Both the position numbers and the translations under genes were made by a program. The notes beneath the pieces are model-generated. The model was given only the letters and a program-made list of their open reading frames with translations, was not told where the DNA came from and did not search any database. 64,000 nt of DNA from Lathyrus oleraceus (Eukaryota > Streptophyta > Magnoliopsida > Fabales > Fabaceae), in NCBI RefSeq assembly GCF_024323335.1, contig NC_066581.1, forward strand, positions 178,987,330 to 179,051,329, written 5' to 3'. This document shows positions 21,810 to 32,699 of the stretch, piece after piece (position 1 is the first letter of the stretch; each line of letters starts with the position of its first letter).

Positions 21810-23308
21810 CTAGGCATCTCTTAAATCTTGTACCTTTAACTGGAGAGCCTTGCAATTATCTGTAGTATGGCCAGGTGCGTTGGAGTGAAAAGCACATCTG
21901 GCGTTGACATCATATCCCCTAGGCAAATTATTGGGATCGATTGGTGGGGCCAGAGTTCTTAACGTAACCAGATTCAGGTCAATCAGCTTGGGAAGTAATA
22001 CGGAATAAGGCATTGGGATTGGCTCAATGACCCGGTCCGTCTGCCTTGGACGTTGTTGATAGTGTCTCTGCTGACCCGGATTACCTCCTTGTTGTTGATT
22101 GTTGTACCTGGGCTGCTGTTGCGGATGATACTGCGACTGTTGTTGCTGTTGAGGAGCAGGTGTCGGAATAGTGACTGCAGCCACTTGATCTTGATAATAA
22201 TTAGGGCGTCCTCTGCCCCTGCCTCTGTCGGCATACACAATGCTTGTCTCGCCTTCTCTTCTTCGCTGACCGTTACCAGCAAACGGTTCTTGGGACCTGA
22301 TGAGCTGGAAGCACTATTGTCTTGAATTCGGCCCATCTTCAACAGACTCTCGATTCTTTCTCCAGCAATTACTATCTCTGCAAAGCTGATTGACGGGCAA
22401 GCATCCAATCTCTCAATATAATTGCCTTGAAGAGTGTTCATGAACATGTCTGCCATCTCCCTTTTGGACATAGGGGGTTGGACAGACGCAACAATTTGTC
22501 TCCAACACTGAGCATATTCTTTAAAGGTCTCCTTGGCAGTCTGAGACATCCCTTGCAACAAGGTCCGATTTGGAGCCATGTCCAAGTTGTATTGATATTG
22601 CTTGACAAAGGCCTCTGCCAAGTCTTTCCAGCTCTTGATGGTAGTACGAGACAAATGAGAATACCATTCACGAGAAGCTCCAGTTAGACTGTCTTCAAAA
22701 TAGTACATCCACAGCTTTTCGTCTTTCGTGTGAGCTCTCAACCTTCCCAAATAAGATTGGAGATGAGTGTGTGGGCAAGAAGCCCCATTGTATTTCTCAA
22801 AATTAGGGGGTTTGAACTTGTGAGGAATCCTTACTCCCTGAACCAGACCAAGATCTGTGACATCAAAACCTAAGGAATTTTGAGACTCCAAAGATTTGAG
22901 CTTCTCAGCAAGCTCATCCATATGGCGAGTGGTCTCATGTACTTCGTCGTGCAAAGAGAATTGATCATACTGATAATCTTAAGTAATGAGGCGCCCGTTA
23001 ATCCGAATTCCTTGATTCACATTGTACCTTCCGCCAATACCATTACCCGCATTCCATGTGTTTCCAACATTACCCGGGTTTCCATCAGCATTTGCGTTAC
23101 CCGCGTTACCAGTGTTCACAGGGTTATCAGCGTCCCCAGGGTTACCAGGGTTCCCCTCAGCATTTGGTATCTCCACCTCTGGATCGGGCCTCGGTTGCTC
23201 AACCAATTCCCTCAGGTTTTCCTGGCCTTCTGCCATACCAGTCATCAATGTCATGAACTGATCCATCCTTTCACGCATATCAGCCAGCTCTTTCTGTACC
23301 TGGTCCAT
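21810..23308 (-). pseudogene. gag: Gag (element C)
   Basis: Capsid and RNA-binding protein. It starts at ATG 23308 (MDQVQKELADMRERMDQF, a short coiled coil), followed by an Asn/Gly/Pro-rich repeat region with NPGN-type units. A TAA at 22979 interrupts it. The retrotransposon gag core follows (VRIPHKFKPPNFEKYNG, YYFEDSLTGASREWY, FVKQYQYNLDMAPNR). Near 22240 the frame shifts by one base and continues as DRGRGRGRPNYYQ and a Gln-rich stretch. The EPIPMPYSVLLPKL motif comes next. The knuckle-like CAFHSNAPGHTTDNC ends at KVQDLRDA and a TAG at 21810. All domains are recognisable, but the gene is inactive. Confidence 0.86.
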
Positions 23309-23861
23309 CGCTAGTTGCGGACGATTTTCCTTGGTCCGTTACCTGTGGACTCGCTTGGGACCAATAATGCCTGGAACAGGGAACAAACATTAGACACTGC
23401 GGTGACACCTGCAAAACAAACAAGGGTTAATATGCATGGCATGCGATGCACTGCTTATTCAATTTCAAGGCACCCCCTTCTCAATCAAAGCTTTTATCTG
23501 ACGCGATGGGCCGATCTTGGTATCGAAGAAATGATAGGTCACATTACTCTTCCTGGGAGCCTCTATAATAAGCACAGATCAGCCAAACCAAACCGAGAAA
23601 GGGAATACCCTGCAAATGAATAAGCATGAGATGTTGGATGCAAATATGCAGATGATGTTATGCAATGCAAAGGACATGTTTATCGATTCCAAAGGGTATT
23701 CTAACCCCTTGATTCCGGTCTGCAATAGAGAGAAAACCTTCATACAGATAAGTTTAAAGAGAAAGGCCTTAGCCGACAGTACATCAAGAGAGGATCTCCA
23801 CAACAAGTCTGTGGATCATCACTACCATACAATAAGTAAACAGAGGAACAAAAATTAGGAA
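23309..23861 (-). other. Spacer between ORF1 and gag (element C)
   Basis: About 550 bases with no supportable gene. Small plus-strand frames here are antisense and unrelated to any domain I know. Confidence 0.5.
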
Positions 23862-25712
23862 TCAGCCTCCTGTATACAACCCATAAGGACTGCTCCTCAC
23901 TTCAGCCAGCAATGCCACTATGTCAGGATGATCTGGAAATTCTGCCAAATGCCGGATAAGCAGATTCCTCTTGTGAATAACTCCATCCAACTCGTTGATG
24001 TGCTCCCTGTAGTAATTCACATCATCTTTTCCGAATACCTCTTCAAGTCTGGATTTCTTCAAACCTGCCAGCACCTGGAGTTCTTCAATCTGTCCTTGAG
24101 CTTTGTTGAGTTGATCTGTGAGGTAGCCATTGGTGGAACGGGTGCAAAGAAGCTCATTGTTCTTCTCCTTCAACGAAATCTTCAAGTTCTCTATCTGACT
24201 AGTTAATTCAGCCACCATCTCCTCCTCCTTTATCTTCCTAGAAGCTGAAAATGTATCCCATTGCTCTTGCCAACCAACTAACTTACCATGAGCATCTGTT
24301 AACTATTGTTTGACTCACCTCAACTCAGAACTAGATGATCCCAGGGCTTCGTCTGTCTTCCTGAAGAAGTCCACCTTCACAGCTAATTTCCTCTCTACTT
24401 CCTCTTGCAATCTGACGGCTTCCCCCTTCTGATATTCCGCCTCATGGGATTGATGCATACAGTCTTGCAGCTTCACACTTAACTCCGAGTTTTCAGTTTG
24501 AAGCTCCTCCATGGCATTCTTCAATTTGTCATATTCCTCTCGGCTCACCATTGTTGAGTGCTCAGGAGTAGGTGGATACAAAGGCTCTTCAATAGGAAAC
24601 GGCAAACCAAACTCTTTGACTCTTCCCTGAAGCCACTCTTCATACTGAGGGTAAGTTCTACAATCTCCTTTTCCAAGCGCAGTTCTTTCTCTCTTGATCA
24701 CCTTGAGCCAAGCCTCAGCTTCCTTACGGGATACAGTCAAATCAAGCGAAGAATGGAAAAATAGAGATTCTTCCACATCCTTTTCCAAAGGTGGAGTTCT
24801 TAACGCATACTCAAACTGTCTGACTGCCAGAGAAGGATTATAGTTGATACCTCCTCTTCTTCCTACCAATGGTACATTCGGGAAGTTCCCACAACTGTGA
24901 ATAACATCTGTCCGAAGCAAGCTCCGGTCAGACCACCAAGAAATATCTTCAGCTCTCAACCCCATCAATCTCTTCGACCAACTCAACGAGTCCTTGACAT
25001 CAATGAACGCTCCTGACTTGGGTAGGTGGGAACTGAACCACTTATGAAACAAGGGTGCACAACAATTCAACAATCCTCCCCTTCTATTCTCATTCCTGTG
25101 ATGCACTGAATGAAAGAAGTCTCCCAACAAGGTCGGCACCGGGTTTCCCAACACAAAAAGGCGTATTGCGTCTACGTCCACAAATTTGGCAACATTGGGG
25201 AACAGGACAATCCCATACACACAAAGAGCCAACACAGCACCGAAACCCCTCTGATCACCTTCTTCAAGCTTCTTCCCGGCTTCTCCCACTAAGAAACTCA
25301 AATGAAAACCACTGACTCCTCCCTTCTGACACATATTAGCCTTCAAGATTGATTTCCCCAAATATGTGGCTGAGGCAACCATGCTGAGATCGGGCAGAAA
25401 CTCAGAACCGTAGAACAACAACTGTGACTTGATAGGAACTCTGAGAAAACTGGCAATCTCCTCCAAAGTAGGGACCAAGATATAATCTGGGAATGTGAAA
25501 CACCTCAAGGGAGGGCCGTAGAACTGTTGCAGTGTGAAGAGAGTGTCATGTTGATCTTTGGAAAGAACCATAACGAAACTCAGAATCAAACCGTACTCCC
25601 TCCGGAATCCTTCTAGAGAACCGTGATCCATTAACTTCATCAGTTGTTGAATGGGCTCCAAACCAACTACAGAAAACTTGTAGGTGACATGTCTCTTTCT
25701 GCCAATGTCCAT
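23862..25712 (-). pseudogene. ORF1: ORF1 of element C, two nonsense codons near the C-terminus
   Basis: An extra ORF upstream of gag, function unknown. From ATG 25712 (MDIGRKRHVTYKFSVVG) there are 465 open codons, then TGA (24315) and TAG (24303). The same frame continues to 23862, for a total of 617 codons. The N-terminal globular part aligns with ORF1 of A/B in order: LRCFTFPDYILVPTLEEI, YGIVLFPNVAKFVDVDAI, NPVPTLLGDFFHSVHHRN, LFHKWFSSHLP, GGINYNPSLAVRQFEYAL and a CRTYPQYEEW segment. The C-terminal third is a long coiled coil (KLQDCMHQSHEAEYQKGEA, then LTSQIENLKISLKEKNNELL). It is about 130 residues longer than ORF1 of A. Both stops can be explained by C-to-T changes (CGA to TGA, CAG to TAG). 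Confidence 0.84.
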
Positions 25713-26601
25713 CTTAAGAGAACCAGAAAACCCCGACCGGAATCAAGAAGAAGATATAAACCCCTAGTAATAGATAAACATGTGTTAAATGATATGAATG
25801 CGAATATGTGAATGCAATGCAGTGGCATGTCAATCAGGATTGTTGTATCTGCTTGAACATCTATCAGGTTGCACTGTCTGAAGAGAAAACCACTGAGGGA
25901 TATAATACAAGATCAAAACTCTGCTCCAGAAAACCGGGTTGGTTGGAGGTTAAGGTTTCCTGAATTTAGCCCCCCCCCCCCCCCCCTTACTGGTAGGTTC
26001 TAAGAACAGAAGTTCGTCCGCTTCAGCCCTTCAGTCGAGAATAATACGTTTACCACTGAAGGTTTGGTATTATTACGGGATAAAAGACATTCACTGACTC
26101 CCCTCAACAGGACATCCTAAAGCAAGTTCCCGGTCTCGGGGTCCTCGGATTGAGCAGCGAGAATGTGCCCACCAGAGCTAACATAAACGTGTCTCGGAGG
26201 AGAGGCCTCGACTGAGTTCTCGGGAAATGGTCACCAGAGTCGACGATTTCTAAAGGAACATTTGTCGTTATGGAACACCCATAGGACAGAATATACCCAA
26301 AAGAAACCTCGTCTGGGTTGTGGGTCTCATGAACGACTTAACGTAGCAACATGCCACCCAAGCCTCATGACTATCCACTCTAAAACCTGTGTGTACGCTC
26401 AAGCCTGGGTAGTGGGCTTATCTCTCACAGAACATCCCACCCCAAAAAACAAACAACCACAGAATCCACAGATACAGCAGACATATGTACATGAATGCAA
26501 TAAGGTAAAGCAGGTGAATAAACAACTGTACAAAAGAATAAACACCCAACAAACAAGGAACCTACAAAAGCTAGGAGGGACTCGCTTAGGGAAACCATAT
26601 G
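25713..26601 (-). other. 5' leader of element C
   Basis: Untranslated leader between primer site and ORF1. It has a run of 17 C on the plus strand (25970-25986) and no gene that I can support. The plus-strand frame 26262-26882 runs across the leader/LTR boundary and is not conserved. Confidence 0.6.
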
Positions 26602-26619
26602 TCCCCAACAGAGTCGCCA
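26602..26619 (-). promoter_or_regulatory. Primer binding site of element C
   Basis: TGGCGACTCTGTTGGGGA on the minus strand, two bases inside the LTR. It differs from the A site by one C-to-T change. Confidence 0.85.
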
Positions 26620-28626
26620 GCTATCGCAACCTGCAAAAAAACAACCGACGAAAAAGGAAAATGACAGAAGAGTCGCCACCGTGCGTTATTTATCCCAAAG
26701 GAGGGAAAGGAAACGCTCGAAGTAAACCAGGAAAAAGGAAAGGAAAAGACAAGGTCTCGCAACCAAATCTTGGGTTCGGGAGTCGGTTTTCCGAAGGGAA
26801 GGTATTAGCACCCCTACGCGTCTGTAGTACTCTACGGGATCCACTCTTGTTGTTCTTGTCTAAAGGGTGTGGGTTTATCTAATGTACTATTTACTAAAGA
26901 GGGGTCAAAAGAAAATGACTCGCACGGATGTCGCATCCACTGTATACGTATCTCATCTGAATATGAGAATCAGAGTCTTCGTAGCTCGGATGACCTATGG
27001 ATTAAAGGGTAGTGTTCTCGGTAAGACATCGCGTCTTATGCCTACGTATCTCATCTGAATATGAGAATCAGAGCAGACCGTAGTTCGGCTAACCTACGGG
27101 GTTGGTTTTGGACGAACGACGTTACTACGCAATCTACCGGATGCTCGACCTTTGGAGACTTACTCACCTGTAGTAGAAGGAGTAAACGTGTTCTTATGAG
27201 AAGAAAAATCAACGAGTTTGTTTCTGTTTTAGGAAGGCTCATGCAAAAAGGCAGTCCTAGACGAAGGAACCGCGCTACCTTAATTGACATGCAAACGAGA
27301 AACTACACGAAGCCTAGCAATCCTGTGGTGGGACGATCACGCCATACAAAACAAACATGCATAAAGTAAACACGCCGACAAGGGGGCTCAAACATACAGG
27401 GGTAGGGCTTTAGTCAAGAGGGGTCATATCAACCTCGACAGACAAGCCATAGGAGGGTAATCAAAAGGGCTCTTAACCACTGACACTGAACGTCAGGGTG
27501 AGCAGATCAAAAGGGTAATGTGGATAAGACCTCATAGCTCTTAACCCTGGACAAGGTGAGCTCATGACAAGAAGTGGGGATTCAGAAAGGTGGAACCCTC
27601 TCCACTGACTGACCGGACAAAAGATCTGGGCTTTTGTTCTGAAGCATCGACACGTAGTGTGATCTTAAAGAACGACGCACTGAATAACGGGGGATTGACT
27701 ACTAATCCCTTTTATCTGTCAATTGCCTCTTCATGGAGGTCTTTAGCACTGGTGCCTCCTCTTGGAGGTCTTTAGGCACAAAATAAACACACAAAAACAT
27801 TGCCTCCTATCGAGGTCTTCCAGCTAAGAAAGCGGTAAAATACGGGAAAAATAAAGGGATCAAGAGATATACCGCGCGGATAAAAATCCGAAGTAATAGC
27901 AACTAACGACACAATAAACCCGGAGATCCCTCGAGCTAGCACCATCAAAGAAAGCGAGTCAGTACAGGTAATCGAAATAAACCTTCAGGTGGTATCCCAT
28001 AAATAAAGTGGAATACCAAGCAAGCCATATCTTCTAAAGTCAGGTGATCCCTCACAAAAACTCAACAAACAGGTTAGAGCAACAAGATGCAATCAAGAGA
28101 AAACAAATACAAAACCGATTAGGGCAAACAAAAAGTTACTGCTGTCGCGATCGCTGCTGCTTCGCTTAGAGAAAGCTTAGCGAAGTTTCGCTGCGCGCTC
28201 GCATAGCGAGGTGCTAGCGAGCGCCTGCGGGTTTTGGGTTCTTCATGGATAACAGTACGATCTCAGAAACCCCAACCCCCGTGGTCTCCATTTCAGAAAT
28301 CAAGTGATTAAACATTCAAGGTATTTTTTTATACATTCATGCATATCTAAACCCGTAGGTAAAACCTAACGATACCTCATACATTCAGAGAATTCAAATT
28401 GAAAGCACAGAGTAATGGGAATAAGGGCAAACCTGATTAGAGAAATCGATTAAAATCGAATGGCACGGCTGGGTTTGCAAAGCAATGTTAGGGTTTGCGT
28501 GAGACGGAGGTCAATAAGTGTGTGAGTCAGGGTGAACTTTTCAGGGCTGTCTGGAGGTTGCTGCAGATTTGTTCTTCTCTCTCCTTCTCCTTTTTTTTCT
28601 CGCCTTTTGTTCCACTGAAACTCTAG

Positions 28627-28634
28627 TATTTATA
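28627..28634 (-). promoter_or_regulatory. Candidate TATA box, 5' LTR of C
   Basis: TATAAATA on the minus strand, identical to the 3' LTR copy. This copy would drive element transcription. Confidence 0.6.
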
Positions 28635-28715
28635 ACCTGATTTCGTGGCTTGGTGGGCTCAAATGAGGGCAACTCAAGCCCATGACTTTCTGTTATTTTT
28701 TTCAAAACGCGTGGG

Positions 28716-28799
28716 CTTCGCCTAGCGAAGGATCTGCTCGCTTAGCGAGCATGACAGTTCAGATTCGCTAGGCGAACCATTCTGCTCGCCTAGCGAGCA
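28716..28799. repeat. Palindrome cluster, 5' LTR of C
   Basis: Four palindromes in 84 bp: TTCGCCTAGCGAA, GCTCGCTTAGCGAGC, TTCGCTAGGCGAA and GCTCGCCTAGCGAGC. They lie in U3, roughly 90-170 bases upstream of the TATA-like box. Confidence 0.8.
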
Positions 28800-29058
28800 T
28801 GACAGCTCAGGAACAGATTTTTGCTCCTTCCAGATTAGCGTTCTGAATGATGAATAGACCCCATTTGAACCTGTTGGAAGTAACTCAAGTGTTTCTCTTG
28901 TGTTGACTGATCACCCGGATAGAACCCGCAAAGTGTCTTGGATGATGTTCAAGCTTTTTGGATCTGTTTCTGATTGACATGATGAAATGCAATATGAAAA
29001 TGTTAAATGACCTAAAAATGAATGGATGAATGAGGAGGGCAAATTTTGGGGTGTTACA

Positions 29059-29063
29059 ATGTG
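29059..29063. repeat. Target site duplication of element C, right copy (ATGTG)
   Basis: Identical to 11257-11261. Keeping one copy restores the ORF1 reading frame of element B across the insertion. Confidence 0.93.
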
Positions 29064-29658
29064 ATGGGATTAACTACAACCCTGTTTTGGCTCGCCGTCA
29101 GCTTGGGTTCCCCTTAAAGGATAAACCTAACAACATTTTGTTGGAAGGTATGTTCTTTCCAGAGGGTAAAGATCCCCTGAACTTGAAGAGCAGGATGGTT
29201 CACGCCTGGCGCAAGATCCATAGGAAGGGAAGGAAAGAGTTTGGTCCGAAGAATTGTATTGCTTTGGAACCTTACACCTCTTGGGTGAGGAAGAGAGCGC
29301 TAAAGTACCGCATGCCTTATGACTATCCGAGACCTACCCTTATGGTTATGGTTGGTCCTTCAACCCTCCCTAACCAAGGAGTAGAGGAGTTGAAAGACGA
29401 AGATTGTTCGCATGCTTGGGTTCGTGAACGAGAGGAACTACTTCAGCATCTCAGAGATAAGGATGCTGTGATAGAATTTCTGAAGCATCAGGTTATTGAT
29501 GAGCCCGATGACGTGGTTACGTCTCCAGGTTTTGGAAGAGAAAGTATGATCGACTCGCCAAGGAAAAGGCCGACATGGAAGCAGCTTATGAGAGAGAGGT
29601 GAAGAGGCTTCGTGCAACTTATCTTTCGGTCTCGAGAGCTTTGGACGATTGTTTCTAG
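29064..29658 (+). pseudogene. ORF1: ORF1, second half, frameshifted (element B)
   Basis: It begins with YNPVLARRQLGFPLKDKP, close to element A, and continues through the KNCIALEPYTSWVRKRA and DYPRPT motifs. The coiled coil REREELLQHLRDKDAVIEF follows. Near 29525-29535 the frame shifts. In the original frame it ends MRER, but the homologous frame runs KRKYDRLAKEKADMEAAYE and stops at 29656-29658 after RALDDCF. With the stops in the first half, the gene is dead. Confidence 0.82.
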
Positions 29659-29986
29659 GGCTCCATAGGATGTTTATTCTTTTTTCCTCTTGTTTTGTAT
29701 TTGGTTACCAAAACTGTATTTCTTCATTGGTGTAAAAAAATTCCAAATATTATTGCTATGAGTATTCAATATATGTCTTAAAAGATTAATATTCCCAAAT
29801 ATTTGCAAATAGATCTCTATAAAGTTCCTCTGATTAAAAACAAATCATATGCACAAACATTGCATGGATCATATGCATAAGCAGGTTTTGTTCAGCTCTG
29901 ATCAGTGGTCTAACTCTTTGCTCTTCATTTATTTTGAAGACAAGCTGACACACCGGTATAACACCAGGGCGAATCTTCCAAGACTG
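29659..29986 (+). other. Spacer between ORF1 and gag (element B)
   Basis: AT-rich, homologous to 666-965 and 31632-31940. The final ~60 bases encode a conserved YFEDKLTHRYNTRANL-type stretch in frame with gag. Confidence 0.55.
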
Positions 29987-31303
29987 ATGGATCGTCTAGA
30001 ACAAGAGAACTGTGAACTGAAAGAGGAAGTAGCTAGGTTGACTGCCATTATGGAGTCAGTGTTGGATGACCAAAGCCAATCATCTCCAACTCCTGCAACT
30101 CCTCCCGTGAGGACGGTCATATCTTAGGTAGCTTCCTCAACTATGCCTGCCACAACAGCTCATTTTGCGCCAACTATGTCAGCCGGGTTCCCCTGGGGGA
30201 TGCCCGCAAACTTTGTGCCCGAGGGTTTTGCTCCAACTCTCGCTTCTCTACCGGCATCTAGCCTAATCCTTGTTGTGCCACCTCCCGTTGTACACACTTT
30301 ACCCAGAGTAGAAGACATCATCTATCATTCTGAGCCATCTGAGGGCCTAGATGTTTATGAGAAGATGGACGCGATGAATGACCAATTCCTTGATCTGCGC
30401 AAGGAACTGAAGACTCTAAGGGGTAAAGACCTCTTTGGTAAGACTGCTGTTGAGTTGTGCCTCGTGCCCAACGTCAAGATCCATGTTAAGTTCAAAGTGC
30501 CTGACTTTGAGAAGTACAAGGGAAACACTTTCCCTCTCAGCCATCTTGTGATGTATGCTCGCAAGATGTCAACGCAAATTGATAATGATCAACTCCTTAT
30601 CCACTACTTCCAAGATAGTCTGTCTGGTGCCGCTCTCAGATGGTACATGGGTCTGGATAGTGCAAACATCCGCTCTTTCAATGATCTTGGCGAAGCTTTC
30701 CTCAAGCAATATAAGTACAATATGGATATGGCTCCTGATAGGGACCAGCTGAGGGCGATGTCCCAGAAAGAGAAGGAGACTTTCATGGAGTACACCCAGA
30801 GATGGCGTGAGTTGGCCGCTCAGATCGTGCCACCCCTTGAAGAGAAAGAAATGAAAAAGATCTTTTTGAAGACTTTGAATTCTTTCTATTACGAGAAGAT
30901 GATTGCTAGTGCTCCCTCGGACTTCACCGAAATGGTGAATATGGGAATGAGACTAGAGGTAGGAGTCCGTGAAGGACGTCTATCCAGGGATGAAGGCTCT
31001 TTAGCAAAGCGATATGGGGGCTTTGCAAAGAAGAAAGAGGGAGAGGCACATGTTGTGTCTTCCCATATTAAGAGAAGGCCCTCTATGAAGAGGAAGATTT
31101 CTCTCCCTGCCGTTAGCCATTACCAGGTGGCTCATATAGCACCTGCCTTTCGAGAAACTCAGCATCATCAATAACATCCACAATATCAACAACAACATCC
31201 TCCGCAACAGCAGGCCTACCAGCCTCGAAACAACAATAACACCAGCACCAGCTACGAGAGGAAGAGGGTCACTTTTGATCCAATCCCAATGACATATGCT
31301 GAA
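29987..31303 (+). pseudogene. gag: Gag with two stops (element B)
   Basis: It starts at ATG 29987 (MDRLEQENCELKEEVARL, heptad leucines as in A). A TAG stands at 30125 after RTVIS, and the same frame continues through the gag core (KVPDFEKYKGNTFPLSHLV, HYFQDSLSGAALRWYMGLD, FLKQYKYNMDMAPDRDQL). A TAA stands at 31172 inside a His/Gln-rich tail (CAA to TAA fits). The frame then reads through a Gln-rich region to RVTFDPIPMTYAE, where it is broken off at the B/D junction. Knuckle and protease are missing. Confidence 0.84.
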
Positions 31304-31631
31304 CGCGCTCATCAAAATGAAGCAAGAGAGGGATATGTGGGAAGAGCGTTTCCATGCTTTGAGCAAGAAGCATGAAGAGTTGCTATTGGAGTCTAAGGAC
31401 AAAGATGCACTGATTGAGCTACTTAAGGATCGAGTGACAAAGAGACAGAGAGAGCCAGAAGTTTCATCTTCTAGCATGCCTCAGCCTTCCGTTGCTTGGA
31501 AGAAGATTGTTGACCAGCTTGTCCTTGAGAAGACTCAGATGAAGGCTTCTTTTGAGACCGAGATTCGTCGCATTCGAAGGAAGTACGCGCCTTCAGCCAG
31601 ATCTGCTGACACTATTGTTAGGGATCCTTAG
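31301..31631 (+). pseudogene. ORF1: ORF1 C-terminal fragment (element D)
   Basis: About 110 codons, open to a TAG ending at 31631. They encode a charged coiled coil (NALIKMKQERDMWEERFHAL, then KDKDALIELLKDRV). The ending FETEIRRIRRKYAPSAR is equivalent to the YEREIKRL ending in A. The N-terminal globular part is absent. The ATG at 31296 arises at the junction and is probably not a native start. Confidence 0.75.
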
Positions 31632-31940
31632 GATGACTAGTCTCCTTTTCTCTTATATCTTTTATTTTGGTTTCTGAAATTATACTCAGTGTAATCCTTC
31701 CAATTTATAAATGAAAAGAGATTTTTGGTCATATCAAAATTATTGCAATTGCCATTTCAATTTATATATATTTTCAAATGATATAGTAAGTTCCTTGGAA
31801 ATAAATAAAAAATAATCAAGCATTGCATTTCATGCATCATTTGCATAAGCAGGTTTTTGCCAGGTGTCTGATCAGTGTTCTTCTGTGCTTTAGCCTAGCT
31901 GACTCACTGGTACAACACTCGAGCCAATCATTCAAAGATC
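31632..31940 (+). other. Spacer between ORF1 and gag (element D)
   Basis: AT-rich. It ends with the conserved GCATAAGCAGG and CTGGTACAACACTCGAGCC-type stretch that precedes gag in A and B. No gene. Confidence 0.5.
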
Positions 31941-32699
31941 ATGGAACACCTTGAGCAAGAGAACCGAGACTTGAAAGAGGAGATTGCCCGACTGACTGCC
32001 ATGTGGATTCAGTTCTTGCTGCCCAAAGCCAAGCTTCTCCAACTCCTGCAACTCCCCCCACGAGGACTGTCATTTCTGAAGTAGTTACCTCTATTGTGCC
32101 TGCTGCCACCGCCCACTTCGCTCCGAAACTGCCTGCTAGATTCCCCTGGGGAATGCCTCCGAATTTTGTGCCAGAAGGTTTCGCTCCCACCTTTGCTTCC
32201 ATGCCGACATCTAGCCCAGTCATGTTTGTGCCACCTCCCGTTGTGCACACTTTGTCGCGTGTAGAAGACATCATTTATCACTCCGAGCCATCTGAGGGCC
32301 CGGACGTCTATGAGAAGATGGATGAGATGAAGGATCAATTCCTTAAGCTACGCAAGGAACTGAAAATGCTGAGAGGCAAAGATCTGTTTGGGAAGAGTGT
32401 TGCTGAATTGTGCTTAGTGCCCAATGTGAAAATCCCAGTCAAATTCAAAGTGCCTGACTTTGAGAAGTATGAGGGAAACTCTTATCCACTCAGTCATCTT
32501 GTGATGTATGCCCGCAAGATGTCGACCCAGGCAGATAATGATCAACTACTAATTCACTATTTCCAGGATAGCCTGACAGGTGCTGCGCTCCGTTGGTATA
32601 TGGGGCTAGATAGTGCAAGCATACGCACTTTCAATGATCTAGGAGAGGCTTTCATGAAGCGGTACAAATACAACGTGGATATGGCGCCAGATAGGGACC
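31941..32699 (+). pseudogene. gag: Gag, frameshifted and truncated (element D)
   Basis: It starts MEHLEQENRDLKEEIARL, then a one-base frame change near 32001 (ATGTGGATTC where B has ATTATGGAGTC). The second frame is open to 32699 through a Pro-rich linker, KVPDFEKYEGNSYPLSHLV and HYFQDSLTGAALRWYMGLD. It stops within MAPDRD because element E is inserted there. Confidence 0.83.

Larger units (their letters stand above)
11262..29058 (-). mobile_element. Element C: complete Tat-lineage retrotransposon, 17.8 kb
   Basis: The only element with both ends in the window. On the minus strand the order is 5' LTR (29058-26622), primer site, leader, ORF1, gag, pro, candidate intron, RT, RNase H, archaeal-type RNase H, integrase, 2.5 kb tail, polypurine tract and 3' LTR (13677-11262). 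Perfect 5-bp duplications flank it. The LTRs, at 2.4 kb, are about half the length of the Ogre LTRs here and start TGTAACACCCCAAAATTTG. ORF1 is strongly diverged from that of A and B, so C is a different Tat family. By eye the two LTRs differ by several percent in the first 800 bp, so the insertion is clearly older than F. At least nine stops and one frameshift inactivate it. Confidence 0.93.
26622..29058 (-). repeat. 5' LTR of element C (2,437 bp)
   Basis: It aligns end to end with 11262-13677. The inner terminus reads TATCGCAACC where the other copy has TGTCGCAACC, so the terminal CA on the element strand has become TA after insertion. A ~21-base length difference comes from extra TCGCGATCGCTGCTGC-type sequence near 28144. 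A TATA-like box is at 28627-28634. Confidence 0.93.
29064..31303 (+). mobile_element. Element B, right segment (ORF1 end and gag)
   Basis: This continues 8603-11261 after the C insertion. It holds the ORF1 C-terminal half, the spacer and most of gag. It ends abruptly at about 31300-31303 inside the gag PIPMTYAE motif, where sequence from another element's ORF1 begins. Confidence 0.87.
31301..32699 (+). mobile_element. Element D: Ogre-type fragment (ORF1 end and gag 5' part)
   Basis: This plus-strand fragment starts inside an ORF1 C-terminus and ends inside gag, where element E inserted. Its ORF1 tail differs clearly from that of B, so D is a different subfamily rather than a simple duplication of B. 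The bases before E are GGACC (32695-32699), which should recur beyond E. Confidence 0.8.

Noticed and set aside
26262..26882. 206-codon plus-strand frame near the 5' LTR of C as a gene
   Set aside because: It is antisense across the leader/LTR boundary and is not conserved in the 3' LTR context.
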